Assembly: GCA_026008535.1 (NCBI GenBank)
Contig: BRKX01000007.1
Span: 7,215,001 to 7,279,000, forward strand
Origin: Perilla frutescens
Taxonomy: Eukaryota; Streptophyta; Magnoliopsida; Lamiales; Lamiaceae
Length of the DNA stretch: 64,000 nucleotides
Direction of reading: 5' to 3'
The translations under genes and the position numbers were made by a program. The notes beneath the pieces were generated by a model that made no database searches, was not told the origin of the DNA, and was given only the letters and a program-made list of their open reading frames with translations. The number at the start of each line of letters is the position of its first letter. Positions within the stretch are counted from its first letter, which is position 1. This document shows, one piece after another, positions 11,793-24,510 of this stretch.

Positions 11793-12680
11793 TGTAGCGC
11801 CCCGGTCTTGAAAGACCGTGGAAATGGACGCCACGGGGGTTGGAATTAAGAAGCGAGAAAGAAAGGGGTAATTTAAGTAACAAAACCTCAACAAAAGACT
11901 CAAAATATCCAAATATGCTTTTTAATACATATACTGATCCAAAACATCAAGATCAAGATTCTTAGTGTTTTAACAAAAGAGTAGCATAAGTGCGGAAGCT
12001 TATTTCCCAAAAGAATATTAACAAAAGGAGATGATGGAAAATAGGTAAATAATAAAATCCCATCTCTCAGCATCGTCACATCCACGCGCCAACCTACTGA
12101 CCTGAAAATATTTGAAAAGATTTGGGCTGAGTACTAATGCACTCAGTGGATAAATTTTCACAATTCAAGTTATGCAAATCATTTTCTAAAAGTAATCTAT
12201 CTGTTTCCATGCAGGTAGTGAAGCTTAGGAGGTTTTAAAGTTAAAAGCAACCTAAGTTCACCAAAATATTTTATCGTGAAGCGCTTAAGAGTATCACCAG
12301 TCACTGCCCGCAACCCGTACTACATCACCAACGCGTAAAGTTGAGTATGACCAAAGTATACCCAATGAGTGTAACTAATAAGTATTTCATTTTAGTCTCA
12401 CCAACAAGGAGTAGGGCATGATGAATAATGCATGCATACTATAGCTACTCGCATTGACACAGCGCTGGTTTATGAGATTCCGACAACATACAGTGGCACG
12501 TAAATATTTAACACAGATAGTCACATATACAATTTTAGCAGAACAGAGCTTAATAACTCAAAAGATATAATTTGCAAAGATATAGTATAGCCCACCTGGA
12601 TGATAAATTTGTAATAGAGATAAGCTTTCAATCTCTGAATTGGTTCTGCTCAAGTTCTGATATCTCCTCTAGGCCTACAA
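11793..12680 (-). mobile_element. Truncated gypsy LTR (same family as solo LTR at 14614)
   Basis: It starts TGTAGCGCCCCGGTC, the reverse complement of the end of the solo LTR at 17440. It continues as an inverted match to that LTR: the block around 12070-12165 (CCTACTGACCTGAAAA, TACTAATGCACTCAG) corresponds to 16700-16770, and 12455-12500 (GACACAGCGCTGGTTTATGA) to 16380-16420. Similarity fades after about 12620-12680, so the distal ~1.9 kb of the LTR is lost. Confidence 0.65.
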
Positions 12681-13771
12681 CAACCAGTCATTACTTAGTT
12701 AGCCAAATGGCCTCTATTAAAACTAAATCCCTAAGCTTCCTTTTTATATTTATCTTTCCAACTCTATTACTTGTTTACACATTTTAAATATTAATAATTG
12801 TTTCATACGCATAAACTTTAATTCACTAAATACTACTAGAACATAATTAAATCCATTACTTTACCTAAAAGTAATATAACATAAGAACATTATTATCCAA
12901 TCTAATAGTTTTAGAAGTCATGATAGCAACGTATATTGTATTAATGGTGAAAATAAAGTTTCCTATTTTAAGTTTTTTTTAGAAATTGTAACACTTAATC
13001 TCGTATTTATAAATATTGTACTACTTTTAATAAGAATTAATTCACTGAGTTGATTCTAAGATATTGTAAATACTAAATTACAAATCTATAATCTTACAAC
13101 TTTTAGATTAAATCAAATAATCACTTAAAGAAACAACATTTTCTCTATATCAATAACTCATAGCTCTGAATCTCAATCTATTAATACGTTTCTTAATGAT
13201 ATGCAATACAATCAAATTATAATTATTAAATATCAATAATTCCAACCACTAAGATCAACTCTTCATGCTTGAATTAACTTAGAAACATTATTTACAAATT
13301 GAAGAACTCATGCCGAGATATTTGATGATAACTAACCATGTAAGCTTGAATAACATTATTTATTTAACTAATTAAAAAATTTGAGGTAAAGTTGCATACC
13401 TTCATCAATTAATTTCTTCTATTTCTTTCAACAATATTTCGTCAAATAGGATATGATGCATATATTAATAAACAAGTTACCTTTGAATTGTTTACACTAA
13501 GCAAACATATTCTCATTCCATGTGTATGTATATTAATAAAAGTTTGAGTATGGTTGCCACATATGCTAAGTTTTATTACTTTTATTCTTATCCCCATTTT
13601 ATTTATTTAATATTAGTATTATTGATTGTTATTAACTTTTTTTTTACTATATGCGTGTGTATATATATATATATATATATATTATCTTTTTGCATGTATC
13701 ATATAAATATAACACACACACACACACATATATATATATAATCTTTAAGGTCCTAATTTGAATATATCCGA

Positions 13772-13805
<34 letters not shown>

Positions 13806-13810
13806 ATATA
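12681..13810. other. AT-rich intergenic DNA with microsatellites
   Basis: No gene is visible. It holds (TA)n at about 13657-13681, a (CA)n run near 13714-13728 and a longer (TA)n at about 13775-13802. The TIR element at 13811 begins immediately after this last run. Confidence 0.7.
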
Positions 13811-14149
13811 GGGGAGGGTTAGCATGTATATAGGTCCCTAGTGTATAAATTAGGGATTAATCTTATTCATTAATTTGTGAGATCCAATGGTTCTTATTAA
13901 TTGGGAGAGTTGATAATAATATTGCTCTTTTTTAATTTATGGGTGCACCAAAGGATAATCTTGTAAACTTGGGTATGTGCTTTTGACAAAAACGTATTTC
14001 ATGTAAATTAATTAGGGAAAGTAATTAAATCATTACCTAATAACAACTGCCGATGTGATTAAAATCGGGGATATCACTATACTAATATTTGGAAATTGGG
14101 GATACCAATATGCCAAATTTGACATTTTATTTTCGGAGTTAATGTTTGG

Positions 14150-17100
14150 ATGATCCAAAATATTATCATGCTTTAATAATATTTACAAATGCTTGTTTTC
14201 AAGTTTTTGTGTTGTTTATGGTTTTATTTAATTTAAAAATATTATCATGTTTTAGTAATGTTTGCAGATGCTTTTTTTCAAGCTATGTGATGCTGTTTTA
14301 TGGTTTAGTATTAAATTGTTGGTATTTATCACATAGGTTGGGCAACTGATAATTCAGGGAATAAATTATTTTATTTAAGTATGCATGATGTTATAATTTA
14401 ATTTGTTTAATGATGTATCTATTTAATTTGTCATGTTATTTTTAGTGGTTAGAATGCTTATTTTGTTATTTTATAATGCTTTTAATGCATGATTAGTGTC
14501 CTAGACTCCTAGTAGATTATACGATGATGCTTTTTTTTTTTTGTTATGCAAGATGCTTCTGATCCTGTAGTCTAATGTTTATTATTAAATTGTTTGTATT
14601 TATCATAAGTTGGTGTAATACCCCGAAATATTTTAGAAGATTTTATTCAACTTATGTTACCCTCTCGTAAGTTAGAAAATAAGTTGGGTCCTTTAAGGAC
14701 TCAAATAAAGGAAAATCGCAGTCAGGGAAATCTGTTAAATCTAATTTGGTCAAAAATTGCCTTAAAAATATGTTATGATATTTTTCTCGGGTTGATAGAA
14801 AATATTTCAAGAATCGTGCCAACCTTTGAAATTTCAAATTTCGAGTTCAAATGAACTCTTGGCACAACTTTAAGTTGGAAAATAATAAATTTAATAGAAA
14901 AAGGCACATCCGTCATTATCCAATTTCTTTTTCAAAAGATTATCTTATTCGTAATTATCCTATTCTTTTTCCATCATTATCCTCTTTCTTTTATTCGTTA
15001 TTATCCTATTTATTTTTCCTCTATAAATAGGAGCTTAAGGTTTCATTTTTCATTCATTTTCAAAATCGAAACGCCGAGCAGCTTCCAGAGAATGTACGAC
15101 TCTAGTTTCCTATTTCAATTCTGAAATAGTCATTTTGAAGGTGTCAACGCGTAGATCACGAATACATGATTGAAATGATGACACGAAGGATGATCACGAT
15201 GGAAAATCATCGTGACCGCCGCCAATTCCGCGGAGAAGGTACTTTCTCCGATTCTGGTCATTCAGACCGATGAATTAAGAAATTTCAAGTTCTAAATATG
15301 CTTGTATTTCGGTTATCTTTAATTCTACCGATTTCGATTTTTGATGTTGTGAGTTTTCGGTATTTTTCCCCGTTTCCATTTTATGTAAATCTCAGATCTA
15401 CTCTTCCTGGATAGTCGTATTAGAAATCTTCTTTTTATAAATAGTCTTTGATCATTTGGATCTTGTAGTTAACCGGAATAGATTTTTGATTTCTCGTCAT
15501 TTGAAATCCGGATTCGAATATTATATTATAAATCTGCCCAGTTCGAATTTATGTTCTAGCCGTCCGATCTTTGATCTGATTACACCATTAAATTCTTTAT
15601 TTTCTGCACTATCAAAAATTGTACTTTTGAGCGAAAATCCAACGAGTATCTAGTTCGATCGAGACCGATACATTTTCAGCTAAAATCTGTGAATATTATT
15701 ACCGAAACTCCCGTTTCACCCATTTTGGGTCGTCAAATCGAAAATGTTTCTTCTCGAAAGTTGCTCCAAATATTATTTCCTATAAGGCTACCAAGTTTCG
15801 CGATCTCGTTGCGAGTTTTGAATAATTTCAATTATTTAAAGTAGACAGTTATTTTTATACCGAGAGCATGTATTATCGAAAAATTCTAAAATTCTCATTC
15901 TTTAGTCTTGGATATTTTCGTAATTTCCGAGCGGTTAAAAAGTGTTGTGGTGTAGATCTGGTAAACTTTGGATAAATGACAAGTTTTGGAAAGAGACCTC
16001 TGTCAAATCAGTTGATCCCAGTAAAGCAAGAATGACGTTTTGGAATTTATTTCCTTCTTTGTCGAAATTATTCAAGGTCTCTAGAGTCGCGCAATCTATT
16101 TTAGAATAGAATAGAATTAATAATAGTTCTGTTTATAGTAGATTAATTCCCGAAAATATAGCGAATATCCTGAGTTAAAGTTTACCTTCTGTAGTACCAG
16201 CTGAGCTAGAGAAAGAGTATCAGGGTTGATTCTTCAGAAGTTAGCTTTTCAGAATCCCGAGAAAGGTGAGTTATACTATACTATCTTTGCAAATTGTATC
16301 TTTCGAGTTATTAAACTCTGCTTTGCTAAAATTGCATATGTGACTATCTGTGTTAAATATTTACATGCTACTGTATGTTGTCGGAGTCTCATAAACCAGC
16401 GCTGTGTCAATGTGAGTAGCTACAGTATGCATGCATTATTTGTCCTGCCCTACTCCTTGTCGGTGAGACTAAAATGAAACACTTATTGGTTATACTCTTT
16501 GGGTATACTATGACCATACTCAACATTATGCGTTGGTGATGTAGTTTGGGTTGCGGGCAGTGACGGGTTATACTCTTAAGCGCTTCACGATAAAATATTT
16601 TGGTGAACTTAGGTTGCTTCCAACTTTTAAACCTCCTAAGCTTCACTACCTGCATGGACACAGATAGATTACTTTTACAAAATGATTTGCATAACTTAAA
16701 TTGTGAGAACTTGCCCACTGAGTGCATTAGTACTCAGCCCAAATCTTTTCAAACATTTTCAGGTCAGTAGGCTGGAGCGTGGAGGTGACGAGGCTAAGAT
16801 ATGGGCTATTATGATTTACATATTTTTCCGTTATCCCTTTTTGTTAGTATTCTGTTAAGAATTGAGCTTTCGCACTTATGATATTCTTTTGCTAAATGCT
16901 AAGAACCCTGATCTTGGTATATTTATTGATATGATTCTGCTTCTCTGATTCTGAACATTTGTTGACTTCCTAGTTAACATGTATCATATGCTTAGCTATA
17001 TAATTATTCCAAGGGGAGGAAGCCCGTCTTTCGTTATGTCTATTTGATCATTTATTTTGGCCTATGGAAGAGCTTCATTTGTTCAGCATATTGGTGTCTT

Positions 17101-18000
17101 TTTCTTTTGTCGACCTATGAATGGGTTTATTGATTGTTGGTATCTGGTTATTTGTTTCCGTTTGGCCTATGAAAGGGCTTATTGAATTGTTAGAACTTCC
17201 ATTCTTCTCTTATAAGCCGTTACAAACGGGGATTCGCTCTAGTTACAGAGGTTATGTTGTCTAATTTTTCGGAAGGCATAACCTATCTTTGGCATACTCG
17301 GTTGTTAAATTTTATTCCAAACATTTATCCTTTTTAGATTATCACCCCGTCGTTAATTAAATTACCCCTTTCTTTCCCGCTTCTTAATTTCAACCCCCGT
17401 GGCGTCCATTTCCATTATCTTTCGGGATCGGGGCGCTACAGTTGGACAATTGATAATTCAATTATGCATGTTGTTATGATTTTATTATGCATGATGTTAT
17501 GATTTAATTTGCTCATTGATGTTGGAGTGTATCTTTTTAAATCGACATGTTATTTTTAGTGTTTAGAATGCTTATTTTGTTGTTTTATAATGCTTTAATG
17601 TATGATTAGTGCTCTAGTAGGTTATACGATGATGCTTTTTTTTTGTTTGGTTATGCAAGACATTTTTGATCCAGTAGTCTAATGCTTAGTATTAAATTAT
17701 TAGATTTGATAAATGATAATTCGACGAATAATTATTTTCTTTAATTATGCATGATGTTATGATTTATTTATTTAGTGATGTTGGTGTGTATAATTTTTTT
17801 GGAAAAAAATGTAAATAAATAAAATATCTATATAAATCTTCATGTTATTTTTAGTATTTAGAATGCTTATTTTGAGATTTATTAATGCTTACATGTATGA
17901 TTAGTGTTTTAATAGGCTATATGATGATGCTTTTTTTGTTGAACAGGATGCTTATAATTTAAAAGTATAATGTTTATTATTAATCATGAATGGTGTTATT
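14150..18000. repeat. ~270-bp internal tandem repeats (interrupted)
   Basis: A unit containing GCATGATGTTATGATTTA, ATGTTATTTTTAGTG, AGAATGCTTATTTTG, TATACGATGATGC and TTATGCAAGA recurs at about 14380-14608, 17470-17740 and 17750-17990. Shorter relatives lie at 14150-14340. The solo LTR sits between the first and second full copies. Confidence 0.65.
14614..17440 (+). mobile_element. Solo LTR of a gypsy family, TSD GTTGG
   Basis: The 2.83-kb block starts TGTAATACCCCGAAAT and ends GGGGCGCTACA. It is flanked by perfect 5-bp duplications GTTGG (14609-14613 and 17441-17445). There is no internal domain, PBS or polypurine tract, so it is a solo LTR left by recombination between two LTRs. Long LTRs with these ends are typical of plant Ty3/gypsy elements (Tekay/Del-like is plausible). 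A related but truncated copy lies in opposite orientation at 11793. The right terminus is GC-rich, and the sequence around 15000-15070 (CTCTATAAATAGGAGC) looks like a TATA region for its promoter. Confidence 0.8.
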
Positions 18001-18468
18001 AGAGAATTTTTTTTTATGTTGGTAAAATATAATAATTTCTTCATTATAAAAATATAATATAAAATAAAAAGTTGTTGTGTTGATCTATTGATACAAGATA
18101 TTTCTTATTAATAATGAATGTAAGATTATAAATAATACTATATTTTTTGTTTATAAACATTGTCAAATTAAAGTGCCTAGATTATAAATAATACTATATT
18201 TTTTGTTTATAAACATTGTTGTAGACGTCATTATTGTATACAAATTAATTTGTCTAACCGTCTAGCAAATGTGGAAAAAACGGCATTTTAGGAATTGGTA
18301 GACATTTAAAGATATCAATGTCTAATGACAGTTATAACCTTTAATAACTAAAATTAATATAAAAAGCAATTATAAATCAAACAGATCCGAACCATCCATC
18401 TAACAAAACTAATGGATAGGATAAATCCCTAATTTATACACTAGGGAGCTATTTATAAATGAGCCATC

Positions 18469-18469
<1 letters not shown>

Positions 18470-18537
<68 letters not shown>
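18470..18537. repeat. (CT)n followed by (TA)n microsatellite
   Basis: About 11 CT units run directly into about 23 TA units, right beside the TIR element end. Confidence 0.9.
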
Positions 18538-18539
<2 letters not shown>

Positions 18540-18540
18540 A

Positions 18541-18818
18541 CACCCGAGGTGATAATAACAAACATTTTTTAGGGTTTAAACTACACTAGAGTCTCATAAA
18601 AAAAATATAAGAATGTCCCGGGTATCGCTAACTCATCCAACGATACACTTTACCTAAAAAAATAAAAATTTTAAGGGTCTATTTTCTTCCTAAACTTACC
18701 CTTAAGGTAATCATAAGCTATTATTTTAATACTAAAAAGTTTTGAATATTTCACTAATTCTAACTAGTAGATGTATATTCCTAATTAAATTTAGATAATA
18801 AATTTTTAGGGTATTACA
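18541..18818 (-). mobile_element. Possible truncated gypsy LTR end
   Basis: Read on the minus strand from 18818 the sequence opens TGTAATACCCTAAAAATT, an LTR-start pattern like that of the solo LTR at 14614. It runs AT-rich until it meets the (TA)n run at 18537. No second end, TSD or PBS was found, so this is tentative. Confidence 0.25.
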
Positions 18819-19174
18819 GAATAGCTTGAAAGAATAAGCTTCTAACCATCTATATATAGCATGAACACTTATGATTTCGAGAAAATCTAGAAATATGTTG
18901 TGGAAGCAGCAGCAGCACAATTTGACGTTGGACATAAGTTTTTCGCTAAGTTCTGACGTGATTTCGATAGATCAAATAACTTCTGATTTATGATCGGAAG
19001 ATAGATATCAGTAGCCTGTAACAAGATGTTCGAAACGGTATAAATTTTTGCCAAATCTGACAATTGAATTGGCCGAAAATGACACCGCAAGATGGCTGTA
19101 GCAAAAGGTGACGGGGCAGCATCTCTCGACGGATTCTTTCCCTTCTAGCAGATGGATTAAGCTTAGATTACTTA

Positions 19175-19298
19175 CCCTTCAAGCTTTAATTATTATTTTA
19201 TTCATAGAGCTCTCTCTCTCTCTCTCTCTCTCTCTCCCCTTCAAGCTTTAATTATTATTTTATTCATAGAGCTCTCTCTCTCTCTCTCTCTCTCTCTC
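19175..19298. repeat. Tandem duplication of a 62-bp unit ending in (CT)n
   Basis: Two adjacent copies, offset 62 bp, of a unit that opens CCCTTCAAGCTTTAATTA, passes through TTTATTCATAGAG and ends in ~13 CT dinucleotides. The copies are almost identical, so the event is recent or has been homogenised. Confidence 0.85.
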
Positions 19299-21438
19299 AA
19301 ACGAATCCACCTCCTCTAAATGACTCCACATATAGTTATCATATATATATCCTAAGGGCATCGATTCATCTGAAATAGGCTTTAAATTAAACTTAAATTT
19401 TGACTATACTATCGGGCAGGGTTGTCTTAAATATTTTATGGCCTTGTATTAATTATAAAATTGAGTTTCGAATACTAAAAAAAATTATGTTTTAAGTTAT
19501 TAATAAAAAAATTAGGCCCCTAATATAAAAAAATTAGGTTCTTAATATTAAAAAAAATATACATGGGATTTGAGGGGCCCTGTGCGAAAGCGCACCTCGC
19601 GCCCCTCATTAGCCGCCCCTGCTATCAGGCTCAACATGATCAGTTAAATAAGTTTTGACTTATTGAATGAAATAAAATTTGTTCAAGCTTCAATCGAATT
19701 CAGATTTATATTTTCGTCGAAACAATCATCTTGAATTCTTCATTAATAATTCGAATCTAAATTTCTATTAGGAGCTTAGATAATGACGTGTCATTTAGTG
19801 TGACTCGAAAAACATATAGGTCATATTTTCTATATTTTATTGCATTATTAAACTTATAAAAAATCCTTATATAATAACTTTCAGTATGTTACATTATATC
19901 ATAAAATTAAAATAATACAGTTCATTAAAATTCGAGAAGCAATATTTATTTGTGCAAAATGCCTTATAAATTGGCTGATTTCTTAGGGTGAGGAAGTAAC
20001 TAAAGAATTTAGTAAATAATTTTTAATTTTTTGCCCAATTTAAGCCACAAAATAAAAATAATTTGTCACTTTTGCATTTTCTGTTGAGATTGGTGGGATT
20101 TTGGAGAAAACTTGAATATCTAAAGAAGAATAATAGTAATTTATTAAACAATTTGGGATTAGAATATCTAATCAGTAACACTAAAAAAAGGAAATGAGTA
20201 AACAAAGTGCAAGAAACATATCATTCTCTCACTTTACTTTCTCTCATTTTCATGCTTATTATAACTCTCTTTCCTCTGACCCCAGAGGGCAAAGGCCCCT
20301 CTCCTCCCTCTTTTTCACTGCAGCAATAAAAAGAAAAGCAACCACATGTCTCTCTCTCTAGTCAATCTAGAGAGAGAATGAGAGTGCCATGTATTTTCGG
20401 ACAAACAAGATGCTTTGAAATCTCACCAATTTTTTTCAATAATTTAATGTTCTATCCAACTCTTATTCCGGGATACTAGAATACTGTACAATGCCATTAT
20501 TCAAATCCCATCTCCCATATTTTGAGTCTTTCTTCTTAAGAAACGCTCAGTGCAAGAAGAAACGGTCTAATTGATTGACGGGAAAGTAAAGTTATTAATA
20601 TAATTTTTAAAAATGTAATTTTGAGAAAAATGAATATTACAGATTATTTATACCATGTTTGGAAAATTCATTTGTGAGGATGCTTATTCCAACTATTTAT
20701 TCAAATTAATAAATTAAGGAATGTAATAGTTAAATTATTATAAATAAAACTTACCATATCTCTTAGCACTTCCATATTATGGACAATATTTATATTTTTT
20801 TTAGGAATGACTTATGTTTTATAATTCTACCATCTAATTATGATCTACCAATATAACTTAATAATTACGAAACTATATAAATAATGAAATACACACACAA
20901 ACATTGGGTAAGAAAACTTTAATTAAAAATATAAACAATCTAAATATCTAAAAATTTGGTGAAAATATAAAAAGAGAAAATATTATCAACTAAAAATGAT
21001 CACTAAATCTGGCTGAAGGGCATGAACAGAGCCAATTATGCCTTTAATTAGTTGCAATATGTACAAACAGTAGAATTGTTGAGAAGAATAGCTTACGTTG
21101 CTAATTTAATAAGTTCTTACCGCCAACTGTTAATCAAGAAAGAGTATACTTATGTAATACTAACAAATATAGCCAAAAAATTATCCCTCCAAGATTTTGG
21201 ATGTGTACCAAAAACATTTACACGTTATAAACATGGCTGATCCACAAAAACTAAGGCGCGTGCAGTCTGCAATTGGCTTGACTCGGTTGAACCCGACATT
21301 GGCTGGCCGTGCTAAAGTGCACTGAGTGAGACCTTCACTCATGGCGTGGGGCGTTGCTGGCATGTGGCAATGCTAGTCTCCGTAGCCAAATTTGCTCAAG
21401 AACACTCGATAATACGATATTCGACTATAAAATGGGCA
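19299..21438. other. Intergenic stretch without recognisable genes
   Basis: AT-rich with no supportable coding frame. A GC-rich patch at about 19575-19620 and a pyrimidine-rich patch at 20220-20360 stand out, but neither has a clear feature. A 200-bp segment at 21235-21438 has unusually balanced base composition and may be flanking or 3' UTR sequence belonging to the PIP5K fragment that follows on the minus strand. Confidence 0.5.
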
Positions 21439-21745
21439 TCACCTGTCCTCCATAAATATTCTCCAACAAAATCTCGAAATCTTTTGGAATATAGTTTTGG
21501 GTCGACAACTGAAATTGAGGTTGCATCAATTTGCAACGATTTGTATACATGTTCGAGCTTCTTGCTGATGTTGTAGTCTTGTAAGATGTCAATGATCCCA
21601 AAGTAGAGAACTACATCATATATTTCACCACTGCGAGAGGGTCTCAAATTGGTTACTCCTCCACTACTATACTTATCAAAATCACTCCTCCGAGTAACAC
21701 GCTCTGCTCGTGCTAGCATGTTTGCTCCTAGATGTATAAGAGGTT
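21439..21745 (-). pseudogene. PIP5K C-terminal fragment
   Basis: The minus-strand frame carries LGANMLARAERVTRR, SGEIYDVVLYFGIIDILQDY, KKLEHVYKSLQ and SVVDPKLYSKRFRDF. These are the conserved C-terminal segments of plant phosphatidylinositol-4-phosphate 5-kinases, membrane enzymes that make PI(4,5)P2. The main frame runs on into unrelated residues, but a 1-bp shift gives the usual family ending RIFMEDR followed by TGA at 21441-21439, so one frameshift has occurred. Everything upstream (catalytic core and MORN repeats) is absent because the copia sequence begins at about 21750 on the other strand. It is a pseudogene fragment, possibly retroposed or captured; with no intron border inside, processed origin cannot be decided. 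Confidence 0.8.
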
Positions 21746-21774
21746 TCCCGATTAAGAAATACAAGAGATTCAAA

Positions 21775-24101
21775 TATAGTACACCGAAAACTCCTCAACA
21801 AAATGGTATGGTCGAAAGAAAGAATAGTACTCTTCAGGAGATGTCAAGAGCAATGTTACAAGCTCAACGGTTATCTAAGAAGTTTTGGGCTGAGGCAATG
21901 AACACTGCTTGTCATATCGGGAATCGAGTGATTCTTCACCCCGGTAGAATAGAGACACCATATGAACTTCTAAAGAATAAGAAGTCCAACTTGAAATATT
22001 TTCATTTTCTTGAATGTGTGTATTACATCTTGAATGACAGGGACCAGTTGGGAAAGTTCGATGCTAAGAGTGACAAGGGAATTTTCTTGGGATATGCGTC
22101 TAACAGTCGGGCATACCGTGTGTTTAACCTAAGGACAAAAATTGTCCAAAAATCAATTAATGTTGTATTTGATGATCACACTAGTATTGCATCAAAATCT
22201 GAAGAGGATGAGGTGATGGATCTTCTTGACACCGGTGAAATATCAAGTGATCAAACTGAACATGATGTCAGAAACAAGAGATCGACTGATGATGTCGACG
22301 TCAATGTTTCTCAGAATGATGAAGTTCCAGTTAAATCTGCAACATCAACATGCCCTTCGGACAGTGAAGACGACTAACTATTAACTGCTGAAGATGAACC
22401 AAGAAGAGATCCCCCAAGTAGGATTAAGAAGAATCATCCAGATTCACAAATCATTGGTGACCAATCTGAAGGAGTTCAGACCAAGAAAAAGAATTCTATG
22501 GAATACAAAGAAATGATGAAATTGGTATGTATGTCTTCTTTGAATGTTTGTCTGTCAAACACCTGTTTTCTGTCTAACATTGAATCCAAGAATATTAAGG
22601 ATGCCCTTAAGGATGATTTTTGGGTCAATGCTATGCATGAGGAACTGAACCAGTTTGTTAGAAACAATGTCTGGAACTAGTTCCACGTCCAAAAGATAAA
22701 AATGTAATTGGACAAAATGGATTTTTAAAAATAAAATGGACGAATATGGCAATGTTGTTAGAAACAAAGCTCGTTTAGTCACTCAAGGTTATACTCAAGT
22801 TGAAGAAGTTGACTTTGACGAAACCTTTGCTCATGTTGCAAGGATAGAATCCATTTGTCTTTTATGTGCAATTGCATGTTATATGGGTTTCACTTTACAT
22901 TAAATGGATGTTAAAAGTGCTTTCTTAAATGATTATCTTAATGAAGAATCTTATGTGGAACAACCTAAGGGGTTCAAATGTTATGAGAAGCCATTGCACG
23001 TTTTTAAGCTAAAGAAGGCTTTTTATGGTCTTAAACAAGCTCCTAGAGCTTGGTATGCTAGACTAATTGATTTCTTGCTTCAATTTGGCTTTGCAATGGG
23101 TCAAGTTGATAACACACTTTTTATAAAGAAAAATCAAAAACATATAATTGTTGTTCAAATCAATGTTGACGACATTGTTTTTTGTTCTACTTGTACTAAT
23201 CTGCTCAACAATTTTGTAGATTCAATGTGCAGCACATTCGAAATGAGCATGGTTAGAGAGCTCAACTATTTTCTTGGTCTACAAATCAAACAAGATAAAT
23301 ATGGGATCTTCATCTCTCAAAGCAAATATGCTAAAGGATTAGTTAAATGCTTTTGGCTAGAAAATGCTAAACCTATGAGACACCCATGGGTTCCTCTGAA
23401 AAGTTGAGCAGAAATGATGTTGTTAGTGATGTTGATTCTACCATGAATAGAGGCATGATTGACAGTCTATTATATTTAACAGCTAGTCGTCCCGACATTA
23501 TGTTTAGCGTTGGTGTTTGTGCGAGATATCAATCTCAACCTAAAGAATCTCATCTTAAAGTTGTTAAGTGAATCATTCGTTATGTCTCTGGCACAACTGG
23601 TTTTGGTATAAATATTGCAAAAGTTCAAACATTCATCTTGTTGGTTTTAGTGATTCCGACTGGGCAGGTGATGTCGATGACAGGAAAAGCACTAGCGGCA
23701 GATGTTTTTATTTTAGCAACAATCTGATTTCATGGTCAAGTAAGAAACAAAATTGTATCTCACTTTTCATGGCCAAATCAGAATATGTTGCTGCCGCTAG
23801 TTGTTGTGCTCAATTATTATGGTTGAATCAAATAGTACTTGATTATGGTATGGAAAGTCCATTACTGACATTACTGTGTGACAATGTCAGTGCTATTGAG
23901 ATTTCAAAGAACTCAGTTCAACATTCACGCACCAAACATATTGACATTCGACATCACTTTATGCGAGATCTTGTGGAATGAAAAATCATCAAGTTGGATT
24001 ACATTTCCACAAAGAGCCAAATAGCCGATATTTTCACTAAACCTTTTGATTTTGAGAGGTTTTCTTCGTTAAGAAAATCTCTTGGAATGTGTGTTGTTTA
24101 G
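21775..24101 (+). pseudogene. Copia pol remnant: integrase C-part, RT, RNase H
   Basis: Segments in order: integrase end (TPQQNGMVERKNSTLQEMS, then KGIFLGYASNSRAYRV near 22073-22120), a linker, reverse transcriptase from about 22630 (MDVKSAFLNDYLNEESYVEQ at 22904; YGLKQAPRAWYARL at about 23020), and RNase H (DSDWAGDVDDRKSTSG at about 23650; TKHIDIRHHF near 23935). The last motif is SLRKSLGMCVV with TAG at 24099-24101. The RT catalytic box reads NVDD instead of YVDD. TAA at 22375, a stop at about 22678, several more to 22900, and a frame change near 23390 break the frame. It cannot encode an active enzyme. Confidence 0.85.
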
Positions 24102-24510
24102 ACAATGCTTGTAATCCTGATGTTTAGTCATATATTGTGTGTCTTAACATTGGGAAATTTTGTTTTGTTTCGGAACAATTCAAGTTGTGCTTGACTTTTA
24201 TGATATTATATTATGAATTAATTCAGGAGAATTTATTCATGTATAACTAGTCAACATTACTTATTTGACTGAACCTGATTATTTAATATATACAAAATTT
24301 TATTAAAATAATATATCCAAGTTTGATGAGATAAGTGAATCTCCGTATCAACAGATTTTGGATATGATAAATGGGTCCATTGAATATCACTTTATTATAT
24401 TCCTTTTCATTTTTTTGGATTCATTCTCACTATTCCCCCCTCTCTCTCTCTCACCGTTCGTCTTCTTCGTCTCTCTCCATCTCTGTAAATTTTTTTTAAG
24501 CTTTGCATCA

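Larger units (their letters stand above)
13811..18470. mobile_element. TIR-bounded element interrupted by a solo LTR
   Basis: The left end reads GGTCCCTAGTGTATAAATTA then GGGATTAATC. The reverse complement of the right end reads GCTCCCTAGTGTATAAATTA then GGGATTTATCC, followed on both sides by a TTAGATGG or GAGATCCAATGG block. The outermost ~25 bp match less well. Both ends abut (TA)n or (CT)n microsatellites, so a target duplication cannot be read. The interior carries ~270-bp tandem repeats and no transposase frame. About 1.83 kb of element remains once the LTR (14614-17440 plus one TSD) is removed. Confidence 0.5.
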
